64,000 bases of DNA from Cladopsammia gracilis (Eukaryota; Cnidaria; Anthozoa; Scleractinia; Dendrophylliidae): assembly GCA_022457155.1 (NCBI GenBank), contig JAJGOT010000049.1:293501-357500 (forward strand). The letters are read 5' to 3'. How positions within the stretch are numbered: the stretch's first letter is position 1; every line of letters starts with the position of its first letter. Made by a program: the position numbers and the translations under genes. Positions 51,003-61,471 of the stretch are shown here, in pieces. Below the pieces are notes generated by a model. The model was not told the origin of the DNA and did not search any database. It saw only the letters and a list, made by a program, of their open reading frames with translations.

Positions 51003-51282
51003 AAGAGAGAGGAACTGGGAACGAGGCTTTGTTTTTCGCGCGCTTCCCCGCGGCTACAAACAGGGCAGTTCGCAAAAGCTTGCCTCCGCGCCAAAACCAA
51101 CACAACCTGTACTCGTCAATGGAAAAATCACGGAGAAAGACGAACAAGATACGCCAATTCCTAAAGCAAAGAAAACGGACCCTAAAACTCGCGAACGTTG
51201 TGGATATGACGGCGAACAACCTTTGCCGAAGAGGAAAAACACTGGATATCGGACAAACAAGCATAAACAGAAAAGCAAGTAA
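51003..51282 (+). pseudogene. LINE ORF1-like basic tail
   Basis: One frame is open for about 90 codons and ends at a TAA at 51280-51282. It is rich in Lys, Arg, Pro and Gln (KPTQPVLVNGKITEK, PLPKRKNTGYRTNKHKQK). No RNA-binding domain is recognised. It lies where ORF1 would precede the endonuclease ORF. Confidence 0.35.
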
Positions 51283-51339
51283 CTGTCTAAATGTGATTTG
51301 CAAAGATTGCTTAGTTAAGCCTATATAATTTTACCAGAA

Positions 51340-52330
51340 GAATTTTCTCCAAGTTTTTACATTCAGAGCTAAATTTACATCTTTGTGTATCCGTGGTTTT
51401 GGCAATGAAGCCAAACAACGCCGTGTTTTTGATATTGCGAATAATTCCCGTTCTGATTTTATTTGTTTACAAGAAACTTTAGCGACAAGTCAAAATGCGA
51501 TAAATTCTCTGACAGCTAAATGGCGCGGTAAAAGTTTCTGGTCGCCCGCTCTTGGTAAACAAGGCGGCGTTGCCATTCTTGTAGCTGAAAATACAGATTT
51601 CAAATGTTTTCAATGGTAGAATTGTTAGTGTTTTAACTGAACTCGACGACACCAAAATTAATTTGGTTAATACTTATGCACCCACGAATCCAGGTGAACG
51701 TAAATGCTTTTATGATACAATTCATGAATATTTTTTTCAGAACTCTTTTAAAATTACTGGTGATTTTAACTGCATTGAAAATGTTTCTTATAAATTTGGA
51801 GGAAATCTTACAATTTCCACGGATTTGAAAGATCTGCACAAGTGTTCATCGTTTATTGATATCTGGCGCAAAAAAAAAAAAAAAAAACACGGCAGACTGA
51901 AAAATACAATGCACATGGTTTAACGCGGATAAAACTATCTGTACACGTTTGGACAATTTTTTTATTGCTCAGGACTTGTATGATTCCTTTCTAAAATGTG
52001 AAATTTTGCCTTGTGCTTTTTCCGATCTTGATTCTGTTGATTTATCCGCAATTTGCATAATGCATTTTCCCGTGGACCAGGACTTTGGAGGCTAAATTTA
52101 GAATTTAATATTTACGATATGATCTCAGAAATTATTAAGAAACATGTATTGTACTGGAAAGCATTTAATTCCATTCAAGCTTGGTGGAATTTTCTTAAAG
52201 AATCTATAACATTAGTTGCCATAGATTTTGGTCGAAGTAAACAACGCATATTTAATCACGATAAGGCCACACAACTATGGTCAACTATAATTTCTTTGAT
52301 CGAAGCAAAAGGGGCTCTTATTTAAGGAGA
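51340..52330 (+). pseudogene. LINE APE-type endonuclease region, copy C
   Basis: IRGFGNEAKQRRVFDIAN begins the domain. LQETLATSQNAINSL has the catalytic Glu, ITGDFNCIENV (about 51757) the Asp/Asn pair, and FSDLDSVDL (about 52020) corresponds to the SDHD block of copy B with His changed to Leu. At least two frameshifts and a poly-A expansion (51871) interrupt it. The linker WNFLKESITLVAIDFGRSKQ follows toward RT. Confidence 0.75.
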
Positions 52331-54360
52331 TAACTTAGCGAAAACCACCATAGAAACGCTCGAAAGAGAAATTAAAGCCGTTAATTATCCCAAATGAGAG
52401 GAAACCAAATTCGTAGCAGAGTCAAATGGCTTGAACTGGGCTTGAAGAAGGTGAAAAACCTAGCAAATTCTTTTTTACGCTCGAAGCAACACGGCTCAGA
52501 AAAATACTGTACATTCTATTTATAACTCTGCCGGTGTAAAAGTCTTTTAACAAGACTCCGGCTCATTTCGATTTTTACCGTAATTTGTACTCGCAAGAAC
52601 CTGTTAATTTAACAGTCCAAACCGAATTTTTGAACAAACTTGAAAAAAGATTAGAGCGAAATTTTATCCTGCGAAGAATCAGTTTTATCTTTGGCTAAAA
52701 TTACCCACGCAATGCGTGGACTTTCTTCAGGGAAACCCCCGGTTCAGACGGATTACCTCAAGAATTTTACGCTAAATTCTGGGATCGTTTTGGCCTTATT
52801 TAGTTTGGAAAATAATTCTTTCAGTGATTCAATGCAAGGAGGCGTGACTAGGTTACTTTACAAGAAAGATGATAGGAAAAACTCAAAAAATTGGCGACCC
52901 CGCCATTTCGCTAATAGATGTTGATTACAACTTTGTTCAAAAGCTCTTACAAACAGACTTTCAAAAGTGTTACCCTCGATTATTCAAGAAGATCAAACTT
53001 GTTACGTCCCAGGTAGGACGATTTTTGAGAAATTTATTTATTTCTCTTGCGGAACACTCACTGTCAAGCAAATATGAAAATTATAGCTAATCGTAATTCC
53101 ACTCAAGTCGAGGGTGAGGCAGGGAGATCCCCAGTCTCCACTTTTGTATATTTTATGCGCAGATGTTTTGGCTACCAGTGTAAGAAAGGATGATACTATT
53201 GAAGGTTTTCTCCTTCCAGAAGCCTGAGGAAAGCGTTTTAAAATTCGCCAATATGCGGATGACTCCACATGTTTTGTGAAGTACATTTTTTCTTTAGACA
53301 AATTGTTTACCTCACTTCACAAATAGGAGACAGGTACAGGGACTAAATTAAAGCTGTGAGCTTGGTGCTTACATCCGGACAATCCTTATGGCCTGACGTG
53401 GGTGTCAAGAATGTGAATCTTGGGTGTCTGGTCTAGCAATGGTAATGCAAATTTGAAACCGGATAACTGGCTACCACGCCTTTCCAAGCTAGATTAAAAT
53501 TTGAACCTGTGGAAGGGTGTGGGATGTTTTTACTCCCACCCTATCGGCACTACTCAATACTAGGTTTTTAGTTAATGTTAAGACTATTTTCTTTTACCTA
53601 TGGACTTCTGCTTACGATGAGAATGACATGCGAGCGCGCTTTTTCATTAACCCTATTCGGCCTGGGGGGGGGGGGGGGGGGGCACAAAGTGCCCGCGCTA
53701 ACTTTGAACATTCATAACTTCTCCAATATGTATTCAAACGCCATCAAACTGCGTGACTTTTCCTAAAATTTATCTGGCAACAATTTCGTATGACAATTTT
53801 TTGATCACGTGACTTGATGTTTCCATGGCAACAAGATTTTGACAACCATGTTTTTTGAAATTTGCATATTTATACCTTTGAATGAAGAAAAACAATGTTT
53901 ATTGGTATAACTTTTATATTTTTACCTCTTTTAGCGTTTATTTTGACGGTTTTTAAAAGGTTTTAAAAAAATTCAGAAATCTAAGATGGCGGATCCAAGA
54001 TGGCGGCCGCATAACTAATTACCTAATAACTACGTCATACGACGTCATACTTCCATTGCGCGGACCGCAAAGGAGACAGTTTTGGATGTACTATGTACCC
54101 TCTAGGTTTTGAAGTTACTTGGGGGGGTGTCCCCCACCCCCCCCCCCCCCCCAGGCTCAGAAACTCAAAAAAAACCCAGGCCGAATAGGGTTAAGACCAT
54201 ACTTATGGTATATGGGTTTTTCGAAATAAGGCAACTTTTCACAATGGCACCGAGAACTCTCGGGCCACCGTAAGGGACATAAGGAATGACATCACAACAC
54301 AGTTGCAAATTGATTTCTCCCGAATGACCGAACAGAAATTTTCTGCTTTGTGGTGTCATC
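52331..54360 (+). pseudogene. LINE reverse transcriptase region, copy C
   Basis: RT blocks in shifted frames: ITHAMRGLSSGK (about 52700), QGDPQSPLLYILCADVLAT-like reading (about 53115-53175) and the active site RQYADDSTCF (about 53245), which keeps the YADD residues lost in copy A. The C-terminal DENDMRARFF block is cut by the MITE at 53651 and resumes at 54191. Confidence 0.75.
53651..54190. mobile_element. piggyBac-type MITE inside the LINE
   Basis: Ends CCCTATTCGGCCTGGG and CCCAGGCCGAATAGGG are perfect inverted repeats with TTAA on both sides (53647-53650, 54191-54194). The LINE copies A and B have a single TTAA at this place (TCATTAAGACC on the LINE strand), so this is a clean filled/empty pair. 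G-runs and C-runs follow the ends. The 540-bp interior has no ORF. Confidence 0.9.
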
Positions 54361-55043
54361 CGAATATTTGTGAAGCTTGTGACTCATGATTGAGCTACTG
54401 GCAACTCATCATTTCCAAATCAGTTTTTCGGGTAATTTTCCAGACGCAACAGATGTATTTTATTCGGAAATTAGTCATACTAGTTATTCTAGACCGAGAA
54501 AATGTTGTTTTGTGAGCTATTGTGTAATTTGTGCAGTCTAAATGTACTGTGCAGACGGTCGCGTTATACGCTTACTGTTTTTGAGAATTGCTAAAATTGA
54601 AAAATAGTCTGGTCGTCAATCTTAATTCTAATCTTAATTCTTGTGCTTCCGACCTTTCACCTAAAGTAAGCTTATCATTATCGTTTCTGTTCAGAGAGCT
54701 CCGCTGTTAGGCTAAGCCTATCTATATATATATTAAAATTTATGCCGTTACTTTATTTTGCCCAAACATCACGATCACGATCTCCTCAGCTGTCTCCTTG
54801 CCATAACAGAACACAAAGCACACTAAAATCAAAACAAGAATTTTCAGACTTGGTGAATTTTACTTTTTTCGGTTTATTTCCCTATTTTAAGCAGTAAGGA
54901 TGATATTTCTTTTCGCCACGAATTAGGTTCGGCACATGTAAAGTTCGACCGTCTGAATCAACAGTCGAACTTAATAGTTTGGGTCGACCTAAACAGGTAT
55001 TAGGTTCGGCACATGTAAAGTTCGACGTTTGAACCGGGCCTTA

Positions 55044-55362
55044 GGGTTAAGCCCGGTGACCCGTCTAGCTGAACTAAAACATGGCTCGCCTTTTCATGCA
55101 AATTTTCTAACCCTATTACCCCGAGTTACAACAGTGTGATTGAGGCGTGTCGCGGCGTGGAAATCAGCCACAAGCTCTAAATAAATGTCCGAGTTTTCTC
55201 AATACAACGCGTGCGTTCATTGGTTGATTCCTGGTGAAATGACATCTAACACACAAACTGTTTCCCACCAAACGTCCATGAGCCGGCAAAACTTCGTGCA
55301 ATGCTGTTTTGCTTTTGCCACTTTTTTCTGCGTCAGATTCAAGCAAGAATTTTCCATTTCTG
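55044..55362. other. Spacer between nest and methyltransferase relic
   Basis: No recognised gene. The left part reads GGGTTAAGCCCGG, the right part has short ORFs without domains. Confidence 0.35.
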
Positions 55363-55445
55363 TTAAATCTTGGGGCAATTTTGGAATTCAGATGTGGGTT
55401 GGTAACCTTAAAACAAAATATTTACTACTTATACAAATACATGAT
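55363..55445 (-). pseudogene. Methyltransferase exon/intron boundary relic
   Basis: The plus-strand text TTGGGGCAATTTTGGAATTC, then CAGATGTG...GGTAACCT and AACAAAATATTTACTA..TTATACAAAT, matches the exon start and preceding intron of the two methyltransferase copies (40500-40575 and 47770-47845) at most positions. The rest of the exon is missing. It shows a third, older copy of the gene nearby. Confidence 0.65.
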
Positions 55446-55582
55446 CCCACTAAGTCTGAGCATATGAAAGGCGATATTGATGTTTAAACGTGCGCGCTGC
55501 GAGTTGAACATTCGTTCTTCGCAATTTCAACTTACTTTGATTGTCTCTTCAGCAAGCGCCCTGACACTGACTGACGCTCACC

Positions 55583-55740
55583 ATGTTATGGCTCGACAGT
55601 TCCTCGACAGTTTCCAAAAGTTCCTCGACAGTTCCCGACAGTTCCTCGACAGTTCCCGACAGTTTCCGACAGTTCTCTTCAGCACGCGCCCCGACACTGA
55701 CTGACGCTCACCTTGTTATGGCCCGACAGTTCCGGCGATT
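55583..55740. repeat. CGACAGTTCC tandem repeat within a duplicated block
   Basis: CGACAGTTCCTCGACAGTTCC-type words repeat about nine times. The block is flanked by two copies of CACTGACTGACGCTCACC and TGTTATGGC, so a unit of about 120 bp is itself duplicated. Confidence 0.7.
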
Positions 55741-55741
55741 A

Positions 55742-55896
55742 GGCCCGGTTCAAACGTCAAACATGTGCCGAACCTAATAATTAGGTTCGGCACATGTAAA
55801 GTTCGACGTATGAATCAATTAGGAACGGCACTTTTGTATTTGGGTCGACTCTGCCGTTCTATTCGACTGAGCTTGTCGAATAGAACGGCAAAAGAT
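55742..55896. mobile_element. Harbinger-like MITE, 5' fragment
   Basis: Matches the first 155 bp of the elements at 50430 and 58877, beginning GGCCCGGTTCAAACGTC, then stops at GGCAAAAGAT. TTA precedes it. A 9-bp part of the first arm is missing. Confidence 0.75.
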
Positions 55897-56090
55897 GAGG
55901 CCCTGTTAGGGGGGGTCTGAATAATCCATAATCCTGGATAAATTTTGGAAATAATCCGTATCCCAATATTGTAAAATAAAATATCCCTAAAATAAAATTC
56001 TAAAACAATCTATTTATAGCAACCCCTAATTATCCTTTTGTGTCACATGAATTGACTTACGTACTGTATATCAAGCATAAATACGAAAAA
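55897..56090. repeat. ATAATCC-rich repeat
   Basis: AATAATCCGTATCCC and AATAATCCATAATCC words recur here and again at 58780-58870 on the far side of the Penelope-like element. The two could be the ends of one host repeat into which it inserted. Confidence 0.45.
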
Positions 56091-56152
56091 AACCAAGTGA
56101 CACACTCGAACACCAACCCCGCGGCCTGGCCAGTACCTTACGCATGCGCACA

Positions 56153-56220
56153 GCTATATCACCCTGGCAGTTGCAGCCATGGGCAGCTGTTTCGTCCTAG
56201 TTAGGACTCATCAGCATAGC
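56153..56220 (-). ncRNA. Hammerhead ribozyme, minus strand
   Basis: On the minus strand: GCTATG, then the canonical CTGATGAG, stem II TCC/GGA with loop TAACTA, then CGAAAC, and a distal TATAGC that pairs with GCTATG as stem I (one G-U). The core agrees with CUGANGA...GAAA. The region between GAAAC and TATAGC would hold stem III and the cleavage site; the usual NUH is not clear there. Hammerheads are known in Penelope-like elements, and one lies 350 bp away. Confidence 0.75.
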
Positions 56221-56260
56221 ATAGCAAGGCAGGGTCTCACAAAAGATCATCGACAGCTAT

Positions 56261-56338
56261 GCCATGTTGACGAGTCCCAATAAGGACGAAACAGCTGTCC
56301 ATGGCTGCCACTGCCAGGGTGATATGGCTGTGCGCATG
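56261..56338 (+). ncRNA. Hammerhead ribozyme, plus strand, one core change
   Basis: GCCATG, TTGACGAG, stem II TCC/GGA with loop CAATAA, CGAAAC, and distal TATGGC pairing with GCCATG. Relative to the minus-strand copy, stem I changes T-A to C-G on both strands of the helix, a compensatory pair. The first core base C is T here, which may weaken cleavage. The flanks (CATGGCTGC, CACTGCCAGGGTGATAT) match the other copy in inverted orientation. Confidence 0.68.
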
Positions 56339-56562
56339 CGTAAAGTACTGGCCAGACCTCGGGGTTGGTGTTTGAGTGTGTCACTTGCTTTTTTCGTGTT
56401 TTACTTAAAATTTACTGACACATCGATCGGCAAAAATGATGATCCACCTCCCCATACGCATGCCGTGGGAGGACGGCCGTGCTGTCCCCAGCTAACGGCT
56501 ACCACATGTGTTGTGTGGAGCTGGCGCTTAAAGCGATGCTTGCATCCGCCTTTGCAGTAAAG

Positions 56563-57585
56563 GGCAAAATCAAAATCAATACATTGATTTTGTTTCCAAC
56601 ATTCACCCTGCACTTCAATTGACACATTCTATCTCTGAAACCGAATTGCCTTTCCTTGATATATACGCATTTCTGGCAATCGAATCTCTACTTCCATCTA
56701 TTTTAACCCAAAGATACCCACAGTTATCTCACCACCAGTCATTACATCCTCGACACTGCAAAGAAAGCCTACCTCACATTCAGCTCTTACGCCTTCGACG
56801 CCGACTTTCTAGCAAGAGCACACGAAAAGGCCTCTTTCTTTGAAAGGCGTGGCTACAATGCACACACTCTCCAACATGATCGTGAGGAAATCCGACATGT
56901 TACACAGACCGACGCCCTCAAACGGAACACCTTGGCCGATGAAAAGGAGAGCAGGATCCCTTTGGTTCTTACTTACCATCCTCTGAACAACAGAATCAAA
57001 CGGAGTTTGCTCGACAACTTCAGCATCATATCGAACGACCCTGAAACCAAGGAAATATTTCCTCAGCCACCAATGATCGCTTATCGCCGAGATCAAAACC
57101 TACGAAACGTCTTGGTCCACACGTCTGACACAAATCATACTACTTCGCCCGCAGGTTCTGCTCCTTGTCGACACCCCCGCTGCCGTACCTTTGACCACAT
57201 CTCAAATGACACTACTCTACTGGCTCCAAAAGGCTCCTTCACAATCAGAGAGTCCTTTACCTGTCTGTCATCTGGCCTTATATACTGCATCTCCTGCCGT
57301 CGCTGCCCTGCCATTTACATCGGCGAAACTGGGCGCACTCTTAGGAAACGGTTTGGCGAACATCTCAGGAGTATTACCAAGAGTGCACCCGGTTTTCCAG
57401 TCGCAGAGCACTTCAGTTGCAATTGACACTCTGTGGATGACGTGCAGGTTTGCGGCGTCAAGCTCTGCGGCGGAAACAAGCAAGGAGACGGCAGGAGATG
57501 CGCCTTATTTTCCAACTTGGTACCTGTCAACCGCGCGGCCTAAATTCTGACTTTCGTTTCTTCTGAAGGTCGCGCGCGCGCATGC
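56563..57585 (+). pseudogene. Penelope-like RT C-terminus and GIY-YIG endonuclease
   Basis: 56563-56840 reads FVSNIHPALQ, SISETELPFLDIY, and LLRLRRR in frames that shift twice. 56932-57426 is open and continues with LVLTYHPLNNRIKR, PETKEIFPQPPMIAYRRDQN, a Cys pair, then LIYCISCRRCPAIYIGETGR and LRKRFGEHL, the GIY-YIG core. After another shift near 57420 the C-terminal strand follows to about 57550. In Penelope-like elements the nuclease nicks the target to prime reverse transcription. The RT palm is absent, so it is dead. Confidence 0.85.
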
Positions 57586-57645
57586 AAGAGACAATCATTT
57601 TAAACTTTAGATGTCGTGGCGTATTTCTCAACGAACATATTTCCA

Positions 57646-57670
57646 CTGAAGAAGGGCAAAGCCCGAAACG
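57646..57670 (+). ncRNA. Hammerhead-like motif at the Penelope 3' side
   Basis: CTGAAGA, one extra A, stem GGGC/GCCC with loop AAA, then GAAACG. It is the same layout (extra A after CUGANGA) as the motifs at 41301, 48572 and 59685. Stems I and III are not evident. Confidence 0.35.
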
Positions 57671-57699
57671 TTTGGAACTTATTAAAAAACTTTGGCACT

Positions 57700-58876
57700 T
57701 TAAAATAACATTTAAAAAGTTTATTCTATATTTAGCCGTTTGTTAAGGAGGGTTTTAGTCCAGACTGAGTTTTAAAACCTTTCAAAAGCCGCGCGCGTGC
57801 ATGCAACGGATTAGAGGTCAAGTCTGCCGGTTGTGGTTCCCGTGATTTTGAAGCTTTTTGACCTCATTTTAGCATCCTTTTTTTGCCTGGCGGTTGGTGC
57901 GTTGTTTTTTCCATTAATATTGGCATGTAGATTTTTATGTAGGAAAGGTTTGAATTTCTCTAACTGACTGATTCTCTCTGACATGACAGGATCTGAAATG
58001 ATCTGTTGGCCGTGAATGTCTTTCCTGCTATTAATGTCACGCTGGGCCCAGCTATTTTAGTTTTGTCTTTGCAGGATTTTAATTTTCAGGATCCAAGCTT
58101 TATTGCAGAAAGAGTTGTAGCTTAATAAGCTATTCAACTTGTAGAGAGTTGAAGTTTGTCTCAGTCAAGGCTGTAATTTTAGCTTCCATTTGCTACGCTT
58201 TATAGCTGCGTGGAGCTCGCTGTTATACTAAAACCTCCGTTGGCAATTTTAACAGTCTAGTGACTGCTTCGTTTATGCAACTATTCCATTCAGGCAACAC
58301 CATGGTTTCGGTTCTCCTCTCGAACCTCATCAGTTGCCAGGTTTGTATTTGCTAGTTGCTACCTTTCAGTAGCAACACATATTTTTGTTGAGAACGGTTA
58401 AACCATTCTGCTCGGCATAATTTTCAAGCTTATAAATTGCCCCAGTAACTTCGAGGAGTGGCTCATTTAGCGGGTGCAACAGCGATGTCAGATATGCCAT
58501 TTTTTTTTAAGCGAGTCTTTTGTTGACCTTTGATCACCTACAGTGAGTTCTCAACTACCCGCCATCTTGAGTATATTGCCCAGAAGACTTAGCGACTGGC
58601 GACTACTACCGCAAGGCATCGCGGGCTCGGAATTTTGACTAGGAGCACCGGAGGGGCCACTGGAGATAAATATTTGTCGTTCTCTGTATGACTTTTACCT
58701 CTCTTTATGACCTTTTATCCTTTTTTATGTAAAAAGCAATCTATGTGATAATGATCGATAATAATCTGTAATTTTAAAATGAGGACGCAAATAATCCGTA
58801 ATCCTTAAATTTAGTGGCCAATAATCCGTATCCCTTCTCTAAAAACCCCTAATAATCCATAATCCTAAAACCCTAA
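57700..58876. other. Non-coding stretch after the Penelope-like element
   Basis: About 1.2 kb without recognised genes. The last 100 bp is the ATAATCC-rich repeat also seen at 55897. Confidence 0.4.
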
Positions 58877-59606
58877 GGCCCGGTTCAAACGTCGAACTTT
58901 ACATGTGCCGAACCTAATCATTAGGTTCGGCACATGTAAAGTTCGACGTATGAATCAATTAGGAACGGCACTTTTGTATTTGGGTCGACTCTGCCGTTCT
59001 ATTCGACTGAGCTTGTCGAATAGAACGGCAAAAGATCGACTTCGATTCATACGTCGAACTTCACATGTGCCGAACCTAATGCATAAATTATGTTAAAGTG
59101 TTTTTCAATATAACCGCACTTTTGATTGGCTATTTAGTGGGTTTTCGCGCCTTTGCAGACAGAACTCGAAGCGTGACGACGGTTACCAGCATTCACGTTG
59201 TAGATTTTTAGACTGAAACTGGACTGACTGAAATCGGTCTTCTAAAAAGTTGCTTTTCTTTATATCCATAAAGAAATCGTAATGTATTTTAAAATTTATG
59301 GCGTTATTTTATTTTGTCCAAATATCACGATCACGATCTCCTCAGCTGTCTCCTTGCCATAACAGAACACAGAGCACACTAAAATCAAAACAATCGAAAC
59401 CGAGAGTTTCCAGGCTTGGTGAATTTTACTTTTTTCGGTTTATTTCCCTATTTTAAGCATTAAGGATGATATTTCTTTTCGCCACGAATTAGATTCAACA
59501 CATGTAAAGTTCGACCGTCTGAATCAACAGTCGAACTTAATAGTTTGAGTCGACCTAAATAGGTATTAGGCTCGGCACATGTGAAGTTCGACGTTTGAAC
59601 CGGGCC
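58877..59606. mobile_element. Harbinger-like MITE, uninterrupted copy
   Basis: 730 bp from GGCCCGGTTCAAACGTCG to GTTTGAACCGGGCC. Same interior as the element at 50430-55040 but without the LINE; the site reads GTATTTTAAAATTTATG. The left flank is TAA and the right flank TTA, so the flanks are probably not an original pair. A third copy of the duplicated unit starts directly at its right end. Confidence 0.85.
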
Positions 59607-61345
59607 TTAGCTTGTTTCCTATACGCAAATCTGTAAAACAATTCTATGGTTTGCGTTATGTATAATGCAAGCATGAAACTGTTACTTGTAAAACTCCCTG
59701 ATGAAGTCAGCGATAGTCGGACGAAACGCGTAGGAGATGATCAGTTTTACAAAAGTAAGTTCGTAAAAGTGCTGCTCACTAGTTTAGCTTTTCAAAAACG
59801 TAGACGAACGAACAAATACTAAATTTCAACAATCGATAAATCCGATAAAATCTATAACGTTGAAATTTCACCAGTGTGTGAGTATCCATTTTTATCGATT
59901 GATCGATAAAATCGATAACATTTCATTTCAATTTATCGACTGATATTGATTTATCGAACGGTTTTCCGATATCGATTTTTATCGATTGCCTACCCCGGAA
60001 TAAAAGAGAGCAAACCCCCATGTATGCGGCATCAGGGTATTTTTTTCGAGCCTTTTTAGTCCGAAAACGGTTAGGGCCGGTTTACACTATCAAAGTGCTA
60101 GTTTCATTGATCAAAGTTATATGATCAAAGTTTGTAGTCTGTTTACATATGTCAGCTCATTTTAAACATTTTGCTCGTGCACTCGACTGGATCAAGTTGC
60201 CAAAACCTCAATTCTTGGGCTTTTTCCCGTTTTTTTTCTTAATCTTTGTTCCGGCAACCTCTCAGTATCAAAACAAGCGGGATATAGCGGTTTTTATTCA
60301 TGTTTTAATACATTTGTACCGAAACGGGACATTGGATGTACAACATTTTGAGATATTTTTCGTCACATAAACTACAGATACATTAACATTAATTATGAAA
60401 CATGAGCATTAATTATGCATGTACGCGCTATTTTTTTGTTTTTTTTTTTGTTTTGGGCGTTCTTTTGTTTCGGTTTTTCTTTAAGCTTTGAGAATCGTAT
60501 GCATAACTAATGTTGGGGTTATTAAACATCTTTCCCGTAACACCTAAGATCTTTCAACAGGGGATCCAACAGTTCCTTTATATCCAGAGAGACTCCCTTA
60601 TAACATGCACGGAGCGATTCCAGAATACCCGGCCACTTATTTACATATCCCTGAACGTTTTGTTGAACGATCGACGCATATGAAAACAATATGATACATT
60701 CTTATCCAATGAGACACGAATAAGTGGCAGGGTATTTTAGAATTTAGCCAAACTTTCATAAGATCGGTTAATAAATAGCGAAAAATACGATGTAGTGATG
60801 CTTCAGTAGCTTATCCACCGATGTCGTATAAATTTGTGTGTGGCCTGCGAGTGCACAACAACTCGCTGAGAAATATTTGTTGCAGTGCACAGTCGTCTAG
60901 ATCTGTAAAAGATTTACTGGCAAACTGAATAACGAGCAAAATGGGATGAACTCAACTTAATTAAATTAAAAACTAAAGAAACAGGCAGAAGGTAGATCTG
61001 TTGGCTACTCCCAAGCCTCACAAGTGCGACCAAGAGGTTTAACTCGAGTCAAACGTGAACGAATCCCAGCAAGAAGGTTTCAAGTCAAGCGCCCTAACCA
61101 CTCTAAAATGTTTTAACGATGATTATTTTTTCTTTGATTCGGTACGGTGCAAATTTGAAGCAATAATAGACTTACCTATTGGTAAGATGTCTTCACTGCA
61201 ATCTCCAGCCGAGCAAAATAATCAGCTTTACACGGGCTGTTTCTCTTAAATAAAAGCCCGATTTGTTTCATTATAAAACTGTGTCAAGGTCGATATTGCA
61301 GTTTGACCAATTACCGCCGAACGGGTTTTGTTTTGAATAATAATA
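59607..61345. repeat. Third, partial copy of the duplicated unit
   Basis: Starts TTAGCTTGTTTCC (as 41229 in unit 1) and continues to ACGGGTTTTGTTTTGAATAATA. It has the hammerhead-like motif, one ATCGATAAA cluster and the TACATTTGTACCG stretch. The methyltransferase part is absent. It is more similar to unit 2 at its right end (ACACGGGCTGTTTCTC). Confidence 0.85.
59685..59752 (+). ncRNA. Hammerhead-like hairpin, third copy
   Basis: CTTGTAAAACT/AGTTTTACAA around CTGATGA, a GTC/GAC stem and GAAAC, as at 41301 and 48572. One base of the 3' part differs (GGAGATGATC). Confidence 0.4.
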
Positions 61346-61365
61346 ATAATTAGAAAATGGCTGCG

Positions 61366-61471
61366 GCCGCACTTGGTGAGTTAACTGGGTTATTTTTTTA
61401 GTAACCCGGTTAAAATAACTCGGTAAAAAGTGAAATAACCGAGTTTATAGTTCTGAGCGGCCGCACTTCAG
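61366..61471. mobile_element. Small repeat element with GCGGCCGCACTT at both sides
   Basis: GCGGCCGCACTT occurs at about 61373 and 61458 in direct orientation. Between them AACTGGGTTATT, AACCCGGTTA, ACTCGGT and AATAACCGAG words pair with one another. Class unknown. Confidence 0.4.

Larger units (their letters stand above)
50841..54734 (+). mobile_element. L1/Tx1-like LINE copy C with both ends
   Basis: The host element's empty copy reads GTATTTTAAAATTTATG at about 59283-59299, which fixes the insert. The 5' end is AGCGGAGCACTCGCCGAGCC, a GC hairpin leader, and the 3' end is GTTAGGCTAAGCCTATCTA plus (TA)n. The target duplication is at most 2 bp and lies in TTTTAAAA, the kind of site cut by L1-type endonucleases. 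Inside are ORF1-like, endonuclease and RT remnants and a piggyBac-type MITE. Frameshifts and deletions make it inactive. Confidence 0.88.
50430..55040. mobile_element. Harbinger-like MITE containing a nested LINE
   Basis: Inverted ends GGCCCGGTTCAAACGTCGAAC and GTTTGAACCGGGCC with TTA on both sides (50427-50429, 55041-55043). The uninterrupted relative at 58877-59606 is about 730 bp. Here the interior is split at TATTTT/AAAATT by a LINE of 3.9 kb. Near the left end, GTCGAACTTTACATGTGCCG is followed by its own inverted copy, a perfect subterminal palindrome of about 28-bp arms. It is non-coding apart from the LINE. Confidence 0.85.
56090..57690 (+). mobile_element. Penelope-like retroelement, partial
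   Basis: Inverted 130-bp blocks, each with a hammerhead (about 56090-56225 and 56255-56400), precede an RT C-terminal part and a GIY-YIG nuclease. The 3' side has the hammerhead-like CTGAAGAAGGGCAAAGCCC motif. Most of the RT is missing. The arrangement agrees with Penelope-like elements, whose flanking repeats carry hammerheads. Confidence 0.8.

Noticed and set aside
55583..55740. CRISPR-like short direct repeats CGACAGTTCC
   Set aside because: The repeats are contiguous without unique spacers, so this is a plain tandem repeat.
58905..59096. ORF with MPNLIIRFGTCKVRR
   Set aside because: It lies wholly inside the Harbinger-like MITE palindrome and recurs at 50458.
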